Positions 18,249-27,565 are shown, counted from the stretch's first letter. The stretch: DNA of 64,000 nt from Acidimicrobiia bacterium (GCA_029263095.1 JAJCYA010000087.1:47844-111843); one strand, 5' to 3'. Numbers and translations: made by a program. Notes: generated from the sequence alone by a model not told the origin.

Positions 18249-19916
18249 ATGGATCAGAACATCTACGCCCTGAGCAGCACGATCGTCGACGAAACTGCGG
18301 CGGCCGTCCCAACACTCGCCACGTATCTCGGCATCCCGGGTCATGATCACGAATGGAACGACCAGTCCCCGGCGGGACTCGACGCTCTCGCCGACTTGCA
18401 GCGGGATCAGCTGCGCAGGGTGGAGGCGTTACCAGAGGATTCGGACCAGTGGGCGCGGCTCGCCGTCGCAGTCGTGAAGCATGAATTAGAGCGCGATCTC
18501 GGCTTCTATGAAGCGGGAGAGGGATTGCGGGAGTTGAACAGCATTGCCTCACCGCTTCAGGATCTCCGTGAGGCATTCGATCAGATGGACACCAGTGCAG
18601 TTCAGGGTTGGTCGGACATCGCGTCGCGGCTTGAAAAGCTCCCCGAGGCTCTGACGCAGTTTGCCGAGGGTCTGTCTCTCGGCAAGGAGAGAGGCCACGC
18701 GGTTGCGCAGCGCCAGGTAGTCGAGGCTGTACGCCAGGCTCGTAATCACGCCGGGGGCGATTCACACTTCAACACCTTCCCGGCCTCAGCCGCGGAAGTG
18801 GTGGATGACGCCTTGGCGGTACGAATCGAGAGCGGCGTAGCGATCGCCCGAGCGGCGTACTCGGCGTTTGCCGACTTTCTGGAGCGCGAATACCTGCCTG
18901 CGGCGACGGAGCGTGACGGAGTGGGTCGGGACCGCTACGTGATGCACGCCGCCCGCTTCCTAGGGACCGAGATCGATCCGATCGCGACCTATCAATGGGG
19001 GTGGAGCGAAGTCGAGCGGCTGCGCAACCGGATGGCCGAGGTCGCCGAGGAGATCCTGCCGGGTGGTGGCTTGGCCGACACGCTCGAACTGCTTCTAAAC
19101 GATCCCAACAGAGCGGCGAAGAGCCAGGACGAGTTTGTCGAATTGATGTTGGAGCGCCAGGAGATCGCATTGCGCGAACTCGATGGGACACACTTCGATG
19201 TTCCTGAGCCGATCCGCGCCATCGAAGTCAAGATGACCCCCCCTGGCGGATCCCTGGGTGCGTACTACTACCAGCCGAGTGAGGATTTCTCGCGTGCGGG
19301 CGCCGTCTACTGGTCGAAGGGGGACCAGCAGCAGATCCCTCTGTTCGATGAAGTGACCACGGCGTATCACGAGGGTTTTCCTGGCCATCACTTGCAGGTA
19401 GGACTCCAGCTGACGGCGGGGGATCGTTTCTCGCGTATGCAGAAGGTGATGGTTTGGCACTCGGGTTCGGGAGAGGGGTGGGCCCTATACGCCGAGGATC
19501 TGATGGAGGAACTCGGCTACCTGGAGCAACCCGACTACGTAATGGGCAAACTTGCTTCAGAAATGCTCCGGGCATGCCGAGTGGTCATCGACATCGGATC
19601 GCATCTCGAGCTTGCGATCCCCGAGGATCAACCTTTCCATCCGGGCGAGCAATGGGGATTCGACATCGGGGTCGAGATGCTCGACCGGTACGCGGCCCAG
19701 GATCATGCCATTTCGATTTCGGAGATGAACCGCTATCTGGGTTGGCCGGGCCAAGCAATCTCGTACAAGGTTGGCCAGCAAGCGATCCGCGACCTACGTA
19801 GTGAGGAGCGGTCCCGGCTCGGAAGCGACTACGACCAGAAGGCCTTTCATGCCAGGTTGCTCGAGGTGGGAGCAGTCGGTCTCGATACGCTGCGCGGCCA
19901 CGTCAGGAGTTTTTGA
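18249..19916 (+). CDS. DUF885 family protein, putative metallopeptidase-like
   Basis: This 555-residue soluble protein carries the DUF885 signature TAYHEGFPGHHLQVGLQL near residue 378, a variant HExxxHH that resembles zinc-peptidase sites, followed by SGSGEGWALYAEDLMEELGY and the C-terminal GWPGQAISYKVGQQAI. The family has been discussed as M32-like or dipeptidase-like, but I cannot assign a substrate. There is no signal peptide, so a cytoplasmic role is likely. ATG 18249 is the first start after the azlC divergence. Confidence 0.85.
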   Translation: MDQNIYALSSTIVDETAAAVPTLATYLGIPGHDHEWNDQSPAGLDALADLQRDQLRRVEALPEDSDQWARLAVAVVKHELERDLGFYEAGEGLRELNSIASPLQDLREAFDQMDTSAVQGWSDIASRLEKLPEALTQFAEGLSLGKERGHAVAQRQVVEAVRQARNHAGGDSHFNTFPASAAEVVDDALAVRIESGVAIARAAYSAFADFLEREYLPAATERDGVGRDRYVMHAARFLGTEIDPIATYQWGWSEVERLRNRMAEVAEEILPGGGLADTLELLLNDPNRAAKSQDEFVELMLERQEIALRELDGTHFDVPEPIRAIEVKMTPPGGSLGAYYYQPSEDFSRAGAVYWSKGDQQQIPLFDEVTTAYHEGFPGHHLQVGLQLTAGDRFSRMQKVMVWHSGSGEGWALYAEDLMEELGYLEQPDYVMGKLASEMLRACRVVIDIGSHLELAIPEDQPFHPGEQWGFDIGVEMLDRYAAQDHAISISEMNRYLGWPGQAISYKVGQQAIRDLRSEERSRLGSDYDQKAFHARLLEVGAVGLDTLRGHVRSF

Positions 19917-20319
19917 CCTCAGGACCACCTGTTGCGATCGGCGGGTGGGCTGAGATCTCGATGGCCACCCACAGCGTCTTCGACAGGGGATAGAAGAGCA
20001 GCGGCACCAGCAGGTTGATGACGATGCCCATTGCGGTCATTGCTGTCCACGGTGGATCGGGCCAGGTAACGAGGGCCCAGGCCACCATCGCCGTCAGGAA
20101 CAGGGCGATCGTGATCGTGGTGTTGATGAGAACGGCCCCCAGCCAGTACCCCTCTTCTCGTTCGTATTTCAGATCGCAGGTGGGGCATTGGTCGACCATC
20201 TTGCCCCACGATTGAAACACTCCGCGGTGCCCGCAATTGGGGCAGCGGCGCATAGAAGCACGACCGAGTCGACGTAGCACGGGCCGCATTCTCGCGCGTC
20301 GCAGAGGGTTCGCGGCCAC
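19903..20319 (-). CDS. DUF983 family membrane protein with zinc-ribbon N-terminus
   Basis: This 138-residue protein starts with a basic region, then CPNCGHRGVF and later DQCPTCDLKYEREEGYWLGA, a four-cysteine zinc-ribbon pattern typical of DUF983, followed by two TM helices (VLINTTITIALFLTAMVAWALV and AMGIVINLLVPLLFYPL; the first is split in my reading by a Thr-rich turn). Function is unknown. The 3' end overlaps the end of the convergent DUF885 gene by 14 bases. Confidence 0.82.
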   Translation of the reverse strand: MAANPLRRARMRPVLRRLGRASMRRCPNCGHRGVFQSWGKMVDQCPTCDLKYEREEGYWLGAVLINTTITIALFLTAMVAWALVTWPDPPWTAMTAMGIVINLLVPLLFYPLSKTLWVAIEISAHPPIATGGPEVKNS

Positions 20320-20450
20320 CGGGCCGGTTTGGCAGCGGCCGGGGCACGCATCTCTGTAGATGAGTAGCCCATTCGCTCGGGGAACCGCGTGGCACCGGGT
20401 CGAACTGCTGATCTGAGACGTTGATCTCGATCGAGAATCCTATGGGCCCT

Positions 20451-21725
20451 CTATGGGCGAAGCTTGAAGGCGATGCTCACTTCGGCTCCTCCGAGCGATG
20501 AGGCTCCGATGTCGAAGTGGGCGTCGTTGTGGCGAGCGATACGGCCTACGATGTCGAGGCCGAGGCCGGTCGAACCGCCCCCGCTCCGACCGCGGCGGGC
20601 GGAGGTTGCCTCGAATCCCGAACCACCGTCCGCCACCGTGAGTGTCCCATCTTCCGTCACGCTGATGGCGAATGGGGTACCGGGATCGGTGTGAGCGAAC
20701 ACATTCTCGATAAGAGTATCGAGAATGGTCGTGACGTCCGTTTCGGTTGCGCTCACCCATAGCTTGGTTGCGTCGAGTCGAGTGGTCATGGAGCGCTCCT
20801 GATCGGACGCCAGAGGCTCCCAAAACGAGGCTCTGGCTTGGGTGATTGCCGCGAGATCGGTCCTGCGAGGAGCGTCCGACCCGCGGGTCCTAGCCTCAAA
20901 GATCACCCGATCCGCCGCGTTCTCAACGAGGGAAACGTCATCGAGGAGGCCATCTCTGATGTGGCCACCTTCCATTCCCTCGACTTGCAGGCGGAGAGCG
21001 GTCAAGGGCGTACGGAGACCGTGCGACAGGTCGGCCGCTGCCTCACGTTCCTCCTGAAGCAGGTCTCCGAGTCGCTCTGCCAGATCGTTGAACGTGTGGG
21101 CCACTTCGACGATCTCCGGAGGTCCCCCCGGTTCTACCCTCGTGGCCAGATCGCCGGTTCCGAGAGCGACGGCGGCCGACCGCAGTCGCTCGACCGGGTC
21201 GATCACCGACCGACCCAATCGATCGGCTGCAAATACGGCGATCCCGAGTAGGGCGATTGCCAACCCTGCCAGAACAGACCAGGCGGCCTTCACCCCTTTA
21301 GAGAGCTGTGCCTGGCTCACCGCAACGCGAACGACCGCCGTCTGCCCTCCCGACAGGATCGGGATGAGGACCGCTGCACCGTCGTTCGTCTTGGCCGTGA
21401 AGGCGCTGCCGCCTCGGGCCACCGCTACGTCTGGATCGTCGGGCGAGCCGATTCCGATGATCTGTCCGTCGGCGAGGTGGATCGAGGTGTCGTCGGGGCG
21501 CCCGAAGGCGTCGAACACCGATCGGGCGGTGGAGGTGGTGACCCCGGGCTCAGAAAAACTCGTGGCCACGGCGATGGCGGTTGCGATCGATTGTGCCTCT
21601 CGCTCGGCTACCGATAGGGCGCGGTCACGAGCTTGACGTGAGGCCAGAATCCCGAGAGGCACCACAAATGACAGAACGATGAGCGAAGTAACGGCCACCG
21701 CCTGGAGGGCGAGCCGACGTCTCAC
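20451..21725 (-). CDS. Membrane sensor histidine kinase with HAMP domain
   Basis: This 424-residue kinase has TM1 (residues 5-27), an extracellular sensor loop of about 110 residues, TM2 (VLAGLAIALLGIAVFAADRLG), a HAMP segment (RSVIDPVERLRSAAVALGTGD), the phospho-acceptor H box AADLSHGLRTPLTALRLQVE, the N box LIENVFAHTDPG and G boxes VADGGSGF and STGLGLDIVG. The G1 box reads ADGGSGF rather than the usual DNGPGI. GTG 21725 overlaps the response regulator stop as GTGA, so the two are co-translated. It probably senses an envelope condition and phosphorylates the adjacent OmpR-type regulator. Confidence 0.92.
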   Translation of the reverse strand: MRRRLALQAVAVTSLIVLSFVVPLGILASRQARDRALSVAEREAQSIATAIAVATSFSEPGVTTSTARSVFDAFGRPDDTSIHLADGQIIGIGSPDDPDVAVARGGSAFTAKTNDGAAVLIPILSGGQTAVVRVAVSQAQLSKGVKAAWSVLAGLAIALLGIAVFAADRLGRSVIDPVERLRSAAVALGTGDLATRVEPGGPPEIVEVAHTFNDLAERLGDLLQEEREAAADLSHGLRTPLTALRLQVEGMEGGHIRDGLLDDVSLVENAADRVIFEARTRGSDAPRRTDLAAITQARASFWEPLASDQERSMTTRLDATKLWVSATETDVTTILDTLIENVFAHTDPGTPFAISVTEDGTLTVADGGSGFEATSARRGRSGGGSTGLGLDIVGRIARHNDAHFDIGASSLGGAEVSIAFKLRP

Positions 21726-22405
21726 GCCGTGGGATCGATCAACTTCACGCCGACGCCGCGCACGGTACGCAGGTAGCGAGGCTCGGCTGCGGACTCGCCG
21801 AGCTTGCGGCGCAGCCAGGACAGGTGAACATCGATTGTGCTGTCGCTGCCGCCGTAGGGCTCCCTCCACACCTCGGCGAGCAGTTCGCGCTTTGAGATCA
21901 CTTCTCCGATGCGGCCGGCCAGGTGTGCCAGAAGGTCGAACTCCTTGCGCGATAGGTCGAGCTCCATACCATCGAGTGACGCCTCGCGACCGCTGCGATC
22001 GATTACGAGACCACCGATGGTGATCACCGCGCTCGCCGCGGGGTCATCGAGTCTGCGAAGCAGCGCCCGGATTCGAGCCTCGAGGTGATCGACCGAGTAG
22101 GGCTTGATGACGTAGTCGTCTGCACCTGCATCGAGCAGGGAGACGATCGTTGATTCCTCAGAGCGGGCGGTGGCCACGATTACCGGAACGTTGCTGACGG
22201 CACGGATCATCTTCAGCACTTCGGTGCCGTCGATATCGGGCAGACCAAGATCGAGCACGACGACGTCTGGTTGCTCTTCGAGAGCCACTGAGAGTCCCTC
22301 GAATCCGCTGCGGCGGGCGTCGATTGCATGCCCTCGTTCGGCGAGGGCTCGGGTGATGCGCTCCCGGATTCTCTGGTCGTCCTCGATGATCAGGATCGAA
22401 GCCAT
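21722..22405 (-). CDS. OmpR/PhoB-family response regulator
   Basis: This 227-residue regulator has a receiver domain with acidic pocket EDD (residues 8-10), the phospho-acceptor in VVVLDLGLPDIDG, the conserved Thr of VIVATARS and Lys of VIKPYSV, followed by a winged-helix DNA-binding domain (SRKEFDLLAHLAGRIGEVIS, DVHLSWLRRKLGE, RTVRGVGVKL). It is the first gene of the leftward operon with its kinase. A pair of 7-bp direct repeats spaced by 11 bp lies just upstream of the divergent gene, the spacing used by this family. Confidence 0.94.
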   Translation of the reverse strand: MASILIIEDDQRIRERITRALAERGHAIDARRSGFEGLSVALEEQPDVVVLDLGLPDIDGTEVLKMIRAVSNVPVIVATARSEESTIVSLLDAGADDYVIKPYSVDHLEARIRALLRRLDDPAASAVITIGGLVIDRSGREASLDGMELDLSRKEFDLLAHLAGRIGEVISKRELLAEVWREPYGGSDSTIDVHLSWLRRKLGESAAEPRYLRTVRGVGVKLIDPTA

Positions 22406-22487
22406 GGGACCACGATAGAGGGGCCGGGAACCGATCCTGCACCGTTTCAGAGAGTCTTAAGGGTGACTTGAGATGACGATCAGCCGC

Positions 22488-22505
22488 AATGAGGACACAA
22501 TGAGG
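22488..22505 (+). promoter_or_regulatory. Direct repeat AATGAGG-acac-AATGAGG, candidate response-regulator site
   Basis: Two exact AATGAGG heptamers start at 22488 and 22499, an 11-bp period, just before the ATG at 22508. OmpR/PhoB-type regulators bind such tandem half-sites. The second copy also resembles a Shine-Dalgarno sequence but is too close to the ATG, so the repeat could instead be a ribosome-binding feature. Confidence 0.35.
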
Positions 22506-22507
22506 GC

Positions 22508-23134
22508 ATGTGGAAGCGAATAGGTGTCGTCGTGATTTGGGTGCTGGCAGCCGTTGGCACAACATCGATCACGCTGGCCGCGGTGAGTCAGGTCGGTGGC
22601 CAGGTGACCGAGCAGGCCGCCGGGCCGATTGACAGTGCCGAGCTGGCGGCGGCGCGGGCTGCCGCCATTGCGCAGACGCCCGCGGTTACTCCGGAATCGA
22701 CGGTGGCGTCGGCCGGCAGCGAACCGACGGCGACCTCGACGATTGCCTGGGTTGATGTCGGTTCTGCTTCGACAGTGCCCGAGGCCGCGGAGGCGACGTC
22801 GACTACGACGACGACCACGGCTCCCGCTGTGACGCCTTCGACGACGGCAGCTCCGACCACCACCACCACCCCACCGCCCACAACGACCGTGGCACCCGAG
22901 CAGGTGACGACCACACTTATCGGAGGGAAGGTGACCGTTCAGCGATCGGGTTCGAACGTCACACTCGTGTCTGCGGTTCCCCACTCAGGATTCTGGGCCG
23001 AGGTGGAATCTTCGGGTCCGATCAGTGTGTCGGTCGAATTCGAGTCTGAGAGCCATGAGTCCAAATACGAGGCGAAGGTCGACGGCGGGCTGCTCGATAT
23101 CCAAGTCGAGGAGCATGAGGAAGACGGCGACTGA
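22508..23134 (+). CDS. Secreted or membrane-anchored Thr-rich protein
   Basis: This 208-residue protein has an N-terminal hydrophobic helix (MWKRIGVVVIWVLAAVGTTS), an Ala-rich segment, a long Thr/Pro linker (residues 95-136 with runs of Thr), and a compact C-terminal beta-rich domain (GGKVTVQRSGSNVTLVSAVP, then SVSVEFESESHESKYEAKV) ending in an acidic tail EEHEEDGD. It is transcribed away from the two-component genes across a 102-base gap and may be a target or accessory of that system. No family recognised. Confidence 0.7.
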   Translation: MWKRIGVVVIWVLAAVGTTSITLAAVSQVGGQVTEQAAGPIDSAELAAARAAAIAQTPAVTPESTVASAGSEPTATSTIAWVDVGSASTVPEAAEATSTTTTTTAPAVTPSTTAAPTTTTTPPPTTTVAPEQVTTTLIGGKVTVQRSGSNVTLVSAVPHSGFWAEVESSGPISVSVEFESESHESKYEAKVDGGLLDIQVEEHEEDGD

Positions 23135-23135
23135 C

Positions 23136-25109
23136 TCAGACGTCGAGCGAGGAAGTCACGACCTCGACGAGGGCTGGACCCGGGTAGGTCAGAGCCTGAT
23201 CTAAGGCGTTGCGGAATCCTTCGGGTGTCTCCGCTCGGATTCCCAGCGCTCCACATGACGTGGCGTATGCGGCAAAGTCCGGGTTTACCAGGTCGGTTTG
23301 CCACACCGGCCGGATCGCCGCAACCTGTTCCCGGCTGATCTTGCCGAGTTCAGAGTTGTTGAGCACGACGTGGGTGATGTTCATGTCGTACTTGACGAGG
23401 GTGGTGACCTCAGCGAGGTACTGCCCGAGACCTCCGTCACCCGAGATCGACACGATGGGACGGCTTCCCCGGGTTGCTGCCCAAGCTCCGATCGCTGCCG
23501 GGAGTGCAAAGCCGATCGAGCCGAGGTATCCCGACATGAGAACATCCTGACCGGAGCCGCTCTCGAAGTAGTGCCCGAAGGCGTATGTGTTATTGCCGAC
23601 ATCGACCGGGAGCACTGCGTCGTCGGCGACGAGGCCGCTCATCACTTCGAACACTGCTGCCGGGTGCATCTTGCCGCGCTCGTCGGTCAGTCCAGCCCGT
23701 CTCCTCTTCTCGGCCCTCCAGCGTTGCCACCGTTCCGCGATGTCGGCTCGGACATCGGGTCGCTCCACCTTTGAGAGGGCTTCGTTGAGGAGCCCCACGG
23801 TTGCGGCGATCTCGCCCCAAAGCGGAACGTCGACCGGGTGGAACTTGCCGAGTGTCATCCGATCGAAATCGACCTGAATCGTCGGCTTCTTCTCCGAAAT
23901 CCCCGTGTGTGTGGAGAAGGACGCCCCGAGTACAAGTAGGGCATCGCTCCGCCCCATAACCGCTGACCCGACCGGTGTTCCCGAGCGACCGAGCACGCCT
24001 GCTGCCAGGGGGTGGCTGTCGGCGACGAGACCTTTCGCTTTGAACGTGGTGATGATTGGTGCGTCGAGGCGCTCTGCAAGAGCGATGATTTCGGAGCGGT
24101 GGTCGCGGGCACCGTGACCGGCAATGATGGCGGGTCGCTCCGCTCCGGCCAGCAGGGTGATCGCCCGTTTCAGTTCTCGCGGCGGGGGAGTGATCTGTGC
24201 CTGCGCCATTCTCCCGTCCTTCGGTCGCCTTGGTGGCTCGATGAGCCCCGGCAGCTCCTGGATCTCGTCGGGGAATATGAGGTGAGCGACGTCGCGGGTG
24301 ACGGTGGCGTGCTTGATGGCGAGCGCCATGAGTTCGGTGGCATTCTCGGGCCCGAGCACCGTCTGGCTCCATTCGGCGACGGCTGAGAAGGCTTCCGTCA
24401 GCGGTAGCTCCTGGAAGGCACCGGGACCGAGCACCTGGGTGGCTACCTGGCCGGTGAGCGCGAGAATCGGAGCTCGGTCCACCTTGGCATCCCACAGTCC
24501 GGTGAGCAGGTTGGTGGCTCCCGGGCCGGCTATCGAAAAGCACGCTGCCGGATGCCCCGTGAGCTTCCCGTAGGCGCTGGCGGCAAATGCCGCGGCACCT
24601 TCGTGACGGATTCCGTAGTACTGGAGGCGACCGTCCTGCTCAGCCCGCCGTAGTGCGTCGGCCAGTCCGAGGTTGCTGTGCCCCACCATGCCGAAGACCG
24701 AATCGACACCCCACTCGGTCATTGTGTCGATCATCTGATCCATCGCGGTGGGAATCCGCTTTACCACTGGGAGCCGAACGTAGAGCCCGTCATCGCGACC
24801 TTCGATCTCGTATGGCGTGGCGACGTCGGCGTATCCCCCGGGTGGGCTTCCCGTCAGAGGGTCGTACTCGTATCCGTGCCACGGGCAAATGAGGCAGCCT
24901 TCTTCGATCTGACCGTCCCCGAGCGGTCCCCCCTGGTGAGGGCATCGATTGTCGAGCGCGCCGTAGCCCTGCTCGGTGCGGGTGATTGCGACGGCTCGGT
25001 CGGCAGCGATCACCGTGGTGACGCCACCCACGGGGAGTTCACCTGGGTCGACACGGAACCACTCGAATCGCTCGATCTCGTGGCTGGGTCGGGTCGGATC
25101 GTGCTGCAT
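23136..25109 (-). CDS. Rieske [2Fe-2S] domain fused to a thiamine-diphosphate enzyme
   Basis: This 657-residue protein joins two domains in one frame. Residues 1-110 form a Rieske ferredoxin with C56-P-H58 and C75-P-W-H78 ligands (NRCPHQGGPLGDG and ICPWHGYEYD). Residues 116-657 form an acetolactate synthase/pyruvate oxidase-type enzyme: the catalytic Glu lies in RHEGAAAFAASAYGKLTG, the central domain has ERPAIIAGHGARDH, and the cofactor motif GDGGLGQ is followed about 25 residues later by NN in VVLNNSELG. The start ATG 25109 has AAGGAG four bases upstream. A redox centre on a ThDP enzyme suggests an oxidative decarboxylase passing electrons onward; substrate and product are not predictable from sequence. 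Confidence 0.85.
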   Translation of the reverse strand: MQHDPTRPSHEIERFEWFRVDPGELPVGGVTTVIAADRAVAITRTEQGYGALDNRCPHQGGPLGDGQIEEGCLICPWHGYEYDPLTGSPPGGYADVATPYEIEGRDDGLYVRLPVVKRIPTAMDQMIDTMTEWGVDSVFGMVGHSNLGLADALRRAEQDGRLQYYGIRHEGAAAFAASAYGKLTGHPAACFSIAGPGATNLLTGLWDAKVDRAPILALTGQVATQVLGPGAFQELPLTEAFSAVAEWSQTVLGPENATELMALAIKHATVTRDVAHLIFPDEIQELPGLIEPPRRPKDGRMAQAQITPPPRELKRAITLLAGAERPAIIAGHGARDHRSEIIALAERLDAPIITTFKAKGLVADSHPLAAGVLGRSGTPVGSAVMGRSDALLVLGASFSTHTGISEKKPTIQVDFDRMTLGKFHPVDVPLWGEIAATVGLLNEALSKVERPDVRADIAERWQRWRAEKRRRAGLTDERGKMHPAAVFEVMSGLVADDAVLPVDVGNNTYAFGHYFESGSGQDVLMSGYLGSIGFALPAAIGAWAATRGSRPIVSISGDGGLGQYLAEVTTLVKYDMNITHVVLNNSELGKISREQVAAIRPVWQTDLVNPDFAAYATSCGALGIRAETPEGFRNALDQALTYPGPALVEVVTSSLDV

Positions 25110-25216
25110 CTCGCTCCTTGGGATCGACACCAGTTTGGCGCGGTCGCGCAGGTGTTGTGTCTCAGGGGTGCGATGCTTGCGTTGTGGCCACCGAACCGCT
25201 CTAATCGACCGACCCC

Positions 25217-25786
25217 GTGCTGACGATTGATCCCTTCGTGGGTCACCGCATCTGGCGACTCGTTCCGAGTGGAGGAGAGCCGATCTTGGCCTCTGCGACG
25301 AGTGGTGATCCATGGCTCGGACCTGAGGCAGAGGCGGCATGCTTTGCCGGTGTGTTGTTGCAGCCGTTGGAGCGTCGGATCGTCCCCGATCGCCATCCGG
25401 GAGAAGCGAGTCCGGCATTGGACTGTACGTGTGGCCTATACGCAGCCAAGAGTCCGACATCTCCGCCCCATAGGAGGGTTTGGGCCGCGGGTCGGTTGGA
25501 GCTGTGGGGCAGGGTGATCGAGGGCACCAAGGGATTCCGAGCACAACGGGCACGTCTCATCGACGACGTTGAGATCTTTCTTGGAATGGGCCCCGGATCC
25601 CCGAGATGCACCTCGCCACCGTGTCGAGAGTTGGCGACGGGCGTCTGGATCGGGTCGACATCGTTTCTCTCACGATGTGATCGGCACGGTCGGAATCGAT
25701 CGATCGGGTTCGACGACTTCGAAGCGTGGGTTCGATCGTCGTTTCGGAAGCGTTACGGCGTCGGTGCCGATCTGGCGTCACGGTAA
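25217..25786 (+). CDS. Conserved hypothetical protein with CTCGLYA motif
   Basis: This 189-residue protein starts at GTG 25217 (MLTIDPFVGHRIWRL). It contains the motif C-x-C-G-L-Y-A (LDCTCGLYAAKSP) followed by RLELWGRVIEGTKGFRAQRARL, a combination I recall from small actinobacterial hypothetical proteins with a C-x-C-G-I-Y-A box; that recollection is not verified. It lies 11 bases before the ABC ATPase gene on the same strand and is divergent from the Rieske fusion. The role is unknown; the two cysteines could bind metal. Confidence 0.6.
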   Translation: MLTIDPFVGHRIWRLVPSGGEPILASATSGDPWLGPEAEAACFAGVLLQPLERRIVPDRHPGEASPALDCTCGLYAAKSPTSPPHRRVWAAGRLELWGRVIEGTKGFRAQRARLIDDVEIFLGMGPGSPRCTSPPCRELATGVWIGSTSFLSRCDRHGRNRSIGFDDFEAWVRSSFRKRYGVGADLASR

Positions 25787-25797
25787 TCTCACTCGTC

Positions 25798-26796
25798 ATG
25801 CCCCTCATTGAGGTCTCGGAACTCGTAAAGATCTATCCCGGGGATGTCCAGGCCGTCAATGACATCACGTTCTCGGTCGAAGAAGGCGAGATCTTCGGGT
25901 TTCTCGGACCGAACGGCGCCGGGAAGACGACAACGATCAGGATCCTGGTGACGCTCCTTGCTCCCACCTCAGGTCGGGCAGTCGTGGACGGCATCGACGT
26001 GATGACTAATCCTGAGGAAGTCCGCAAGCGTGTGGGATATGCCGCCCAATTCATAGGTGTAGACGACGACCTGACGGCGAACGAGAACCTGGTTCTCCAG
26101 GCGCGTTTGCATGGATTGTCCAAGACCGAGGCCGGCAAACGGAGCAACGATCTACTCGAGATCCTCCAGCTGACCGATGCCGCCCATCGGCGGGCGGGGA
26201 CCTTCAGCGGGGGCATGAGGCGCCGGCTCGATCTCGGTCAGGCGTTGGCCCACGATCCGCGGGTGCTGTTCCTCGATGAACCGACAACTGGTCTCGATCC
26301 GCAGAATCGTCGCGCTCTGTGGACCTACCTCAGGGAGCTCAACGAGCGTGGCGTCACCATCTTTCTCACTACGCAGTACCTCGAAGAAGCAGACGCCCTC
26401 ACACGACGCTTGGCGATCATCGATCAGGGTGTGATCGCCGTCGAGGGAACCCCGCAAGCTCTCAAGGATGATCTGGGTGGAGACGCCATCACGGTGACCC
26501 TGGCTGCGGGGATGGACGGGTCCGAGGTCGATCGAGTTGCCGGATTGATCGGCCAGTACTCGGACGCCGGCACAGCCCGAACCTACGACGGTGCAGTCCG
26601 CGTCTTCACCAGAGATGCGGCGTCGCGCTTGGCCGACGTTGTGCGAGCCTTGGACTCCGCAGGTGTCCACGTAGCGCGTCTCGAGGTATCGGAGCCGACT
26701 CTTGACGACGTCTTCCTCCGCCACACCGGGGCGAAGATGCGTGTCGAGGAGGTCAAGCAACGCAGCCGGATGATGTCGGCGAGGAAGCCGCGATGA
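25798..26796 (+). CDS. ABC transporter ATP-binding protein (DrrA-like)
   Basis: This 332-residue ATPase has Walker A GPNGAGKT, Q-loop YAAQFIGVDDDLTANEN, ABC signature FSGGMRRR, Walker B VLFLDEPTTGLDPQ and His-switch-region TTQYLEEADAL, in which the usual His is Gln as in DrrA-type daunorubicin exporters. A C-terminal accessory domain ends TLDDVFLRHTGAK. ATG 25798 gives MPLIEVSELVKIYPG. It is coupled to the permease gene, whose start overlaps its stop. Confidence 0.92.
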   Translation: MPLIEVSELVKIYPGDVQAVNDITFSVEEGEIFGFLGPNGAGKTTTIRILVTLLAPTSGRAVVDGIDVMTNPEEVRKRVGYAAQFIGVDDDLTANENLVLQARLHGLSKTEAGKRSNDLLEILQLTDAAHRRAGTFSGGMRRRLDLGQALAHDPRVLFLDEPTTGLDPQNRRALWTYLRELNERGVTIFLTTQYLEEADALTRRLAIIDQGVIAVEGTPQALKDDLGGDAITVTLAAGMDGSEVDRVAGLIGQYSDAGTARTYDGAVRVFTRDAASRLADVVRALDSAGVHVARLEVSEPTLDDVFLRHTGAKMRVEEVKQRSRMMSARKPR

Positions 26797-27563
26797 TGCG
26801 AACGTTCCGGGAGTCCGTGGTTCTTTGGGGCCGGCTGATGCGCAAGATCGTGCGTGTCAAGCTGTTGCTGTTCTTTGCACTCTTCCAGCCACTGCTGTTC
26901 CTGCTGCTCTTCAGCCAGGTGTTCAATCGGCTGGATCAGTTGCCCGGGTTCGCTTACGACTCGTACCTGCAGTTCCTGGTCCCAAGCATCATTGCGCTCA
27001 CTGCACTCAACTCTGCGTTCCAGTCCGGGATAGGCATGGTCACCGACATCGAGGATGGGCTGCTCGACAAGTTCTTGATCGCTCCAATACGGCGGTCCAG
27101 CATCCTCTTTGGCAAAGTGATGGCGGATGCGACCCGTATGGCGATGCAGGCGCTTGTCATTGTCGGTGTCTCGCTCTTGATGGGGGCACGATTCGAGACC
27201 GGAGTACTCGGAGTAGGAATGATGATCGTTCTCGCCGCCTGCTTTGGAATCGCTTGGGCGGGTCTCTCCAACGTCATTGCTCTGCGGACCGGGAACGGAG
27301 AGCTGACGATGATGATTGGAATCCTCATAACGTTCCCTGTGCTCTTCCTGTCGACTTCGTTCATGCCGAGCGCGCTACTTCCGAGCTGGCTCGACACCGT
27401 GGCCACGTTCAACCCGATCACCTACATCGTCGAAGCGGTGCGAGCACTCGTGAACACCGGCTGGGATTGGGATGCAATAGGCAAGGCGTTCGGCGTCACA
27501 GCCGGCCTGGCAGTTGTCACCTTTACGGCGGCCACAGCTGCTTTTCGCAAGGTGATTTCGTAG
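26793..27563 (+). CDS. ABC-2 type transporter permease (DrrB-like)
   Basis: This 256-residue, six-helix permease begins MMRTFRESVVLWGRLMRKIVR and has the DrrB-like segment FALFQPLLFLLLFSQVF, a central DIEDGLLDKFLIAPIRRSS, and the C-terminal helix region LLPSWLDTVATFNPITYIVE. The start overlaps the ATPase stop. With the 25798 ATPase it forms a complete exporter, probably for a hydrophobic compound; only one permease is present, so it would function as a homodimer, unlike the exporter at 11.4-13.9 kb. Confidence 0.88.
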   Translation: MMRTFRESVVLWGRLMRKIVRVKLLLFFALFQPLLFLLLFSQVFNRLDQLPGFAYDSYLQFLVPSIIALTALNSAFQSGIGMVTDIEDGLLDKFLIAPIRRSSILFGKVMADATRMAMQALVIVGVSLLMGARFETGVLGVGMMIVLAACFGIAWAGLSNVIALRTGNGELTMMIGILITFPVLFLSTSFMPSALLPSWLDTVATFNPITYIVEAVRALVNTGWDWDAIGKAFGVTAGLAVVTFTAATAAFRKVIS

Positions 27564-27565
27564 GC

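Noticed and set aside
25110..25553. Upstream extension of the Rieske-TPP reading frame
   Set aside because: The extra 148 codons are low-complexity, overlap the divergent gene at 25217, and the ATG at 25109 has a strong AAGGAG site.
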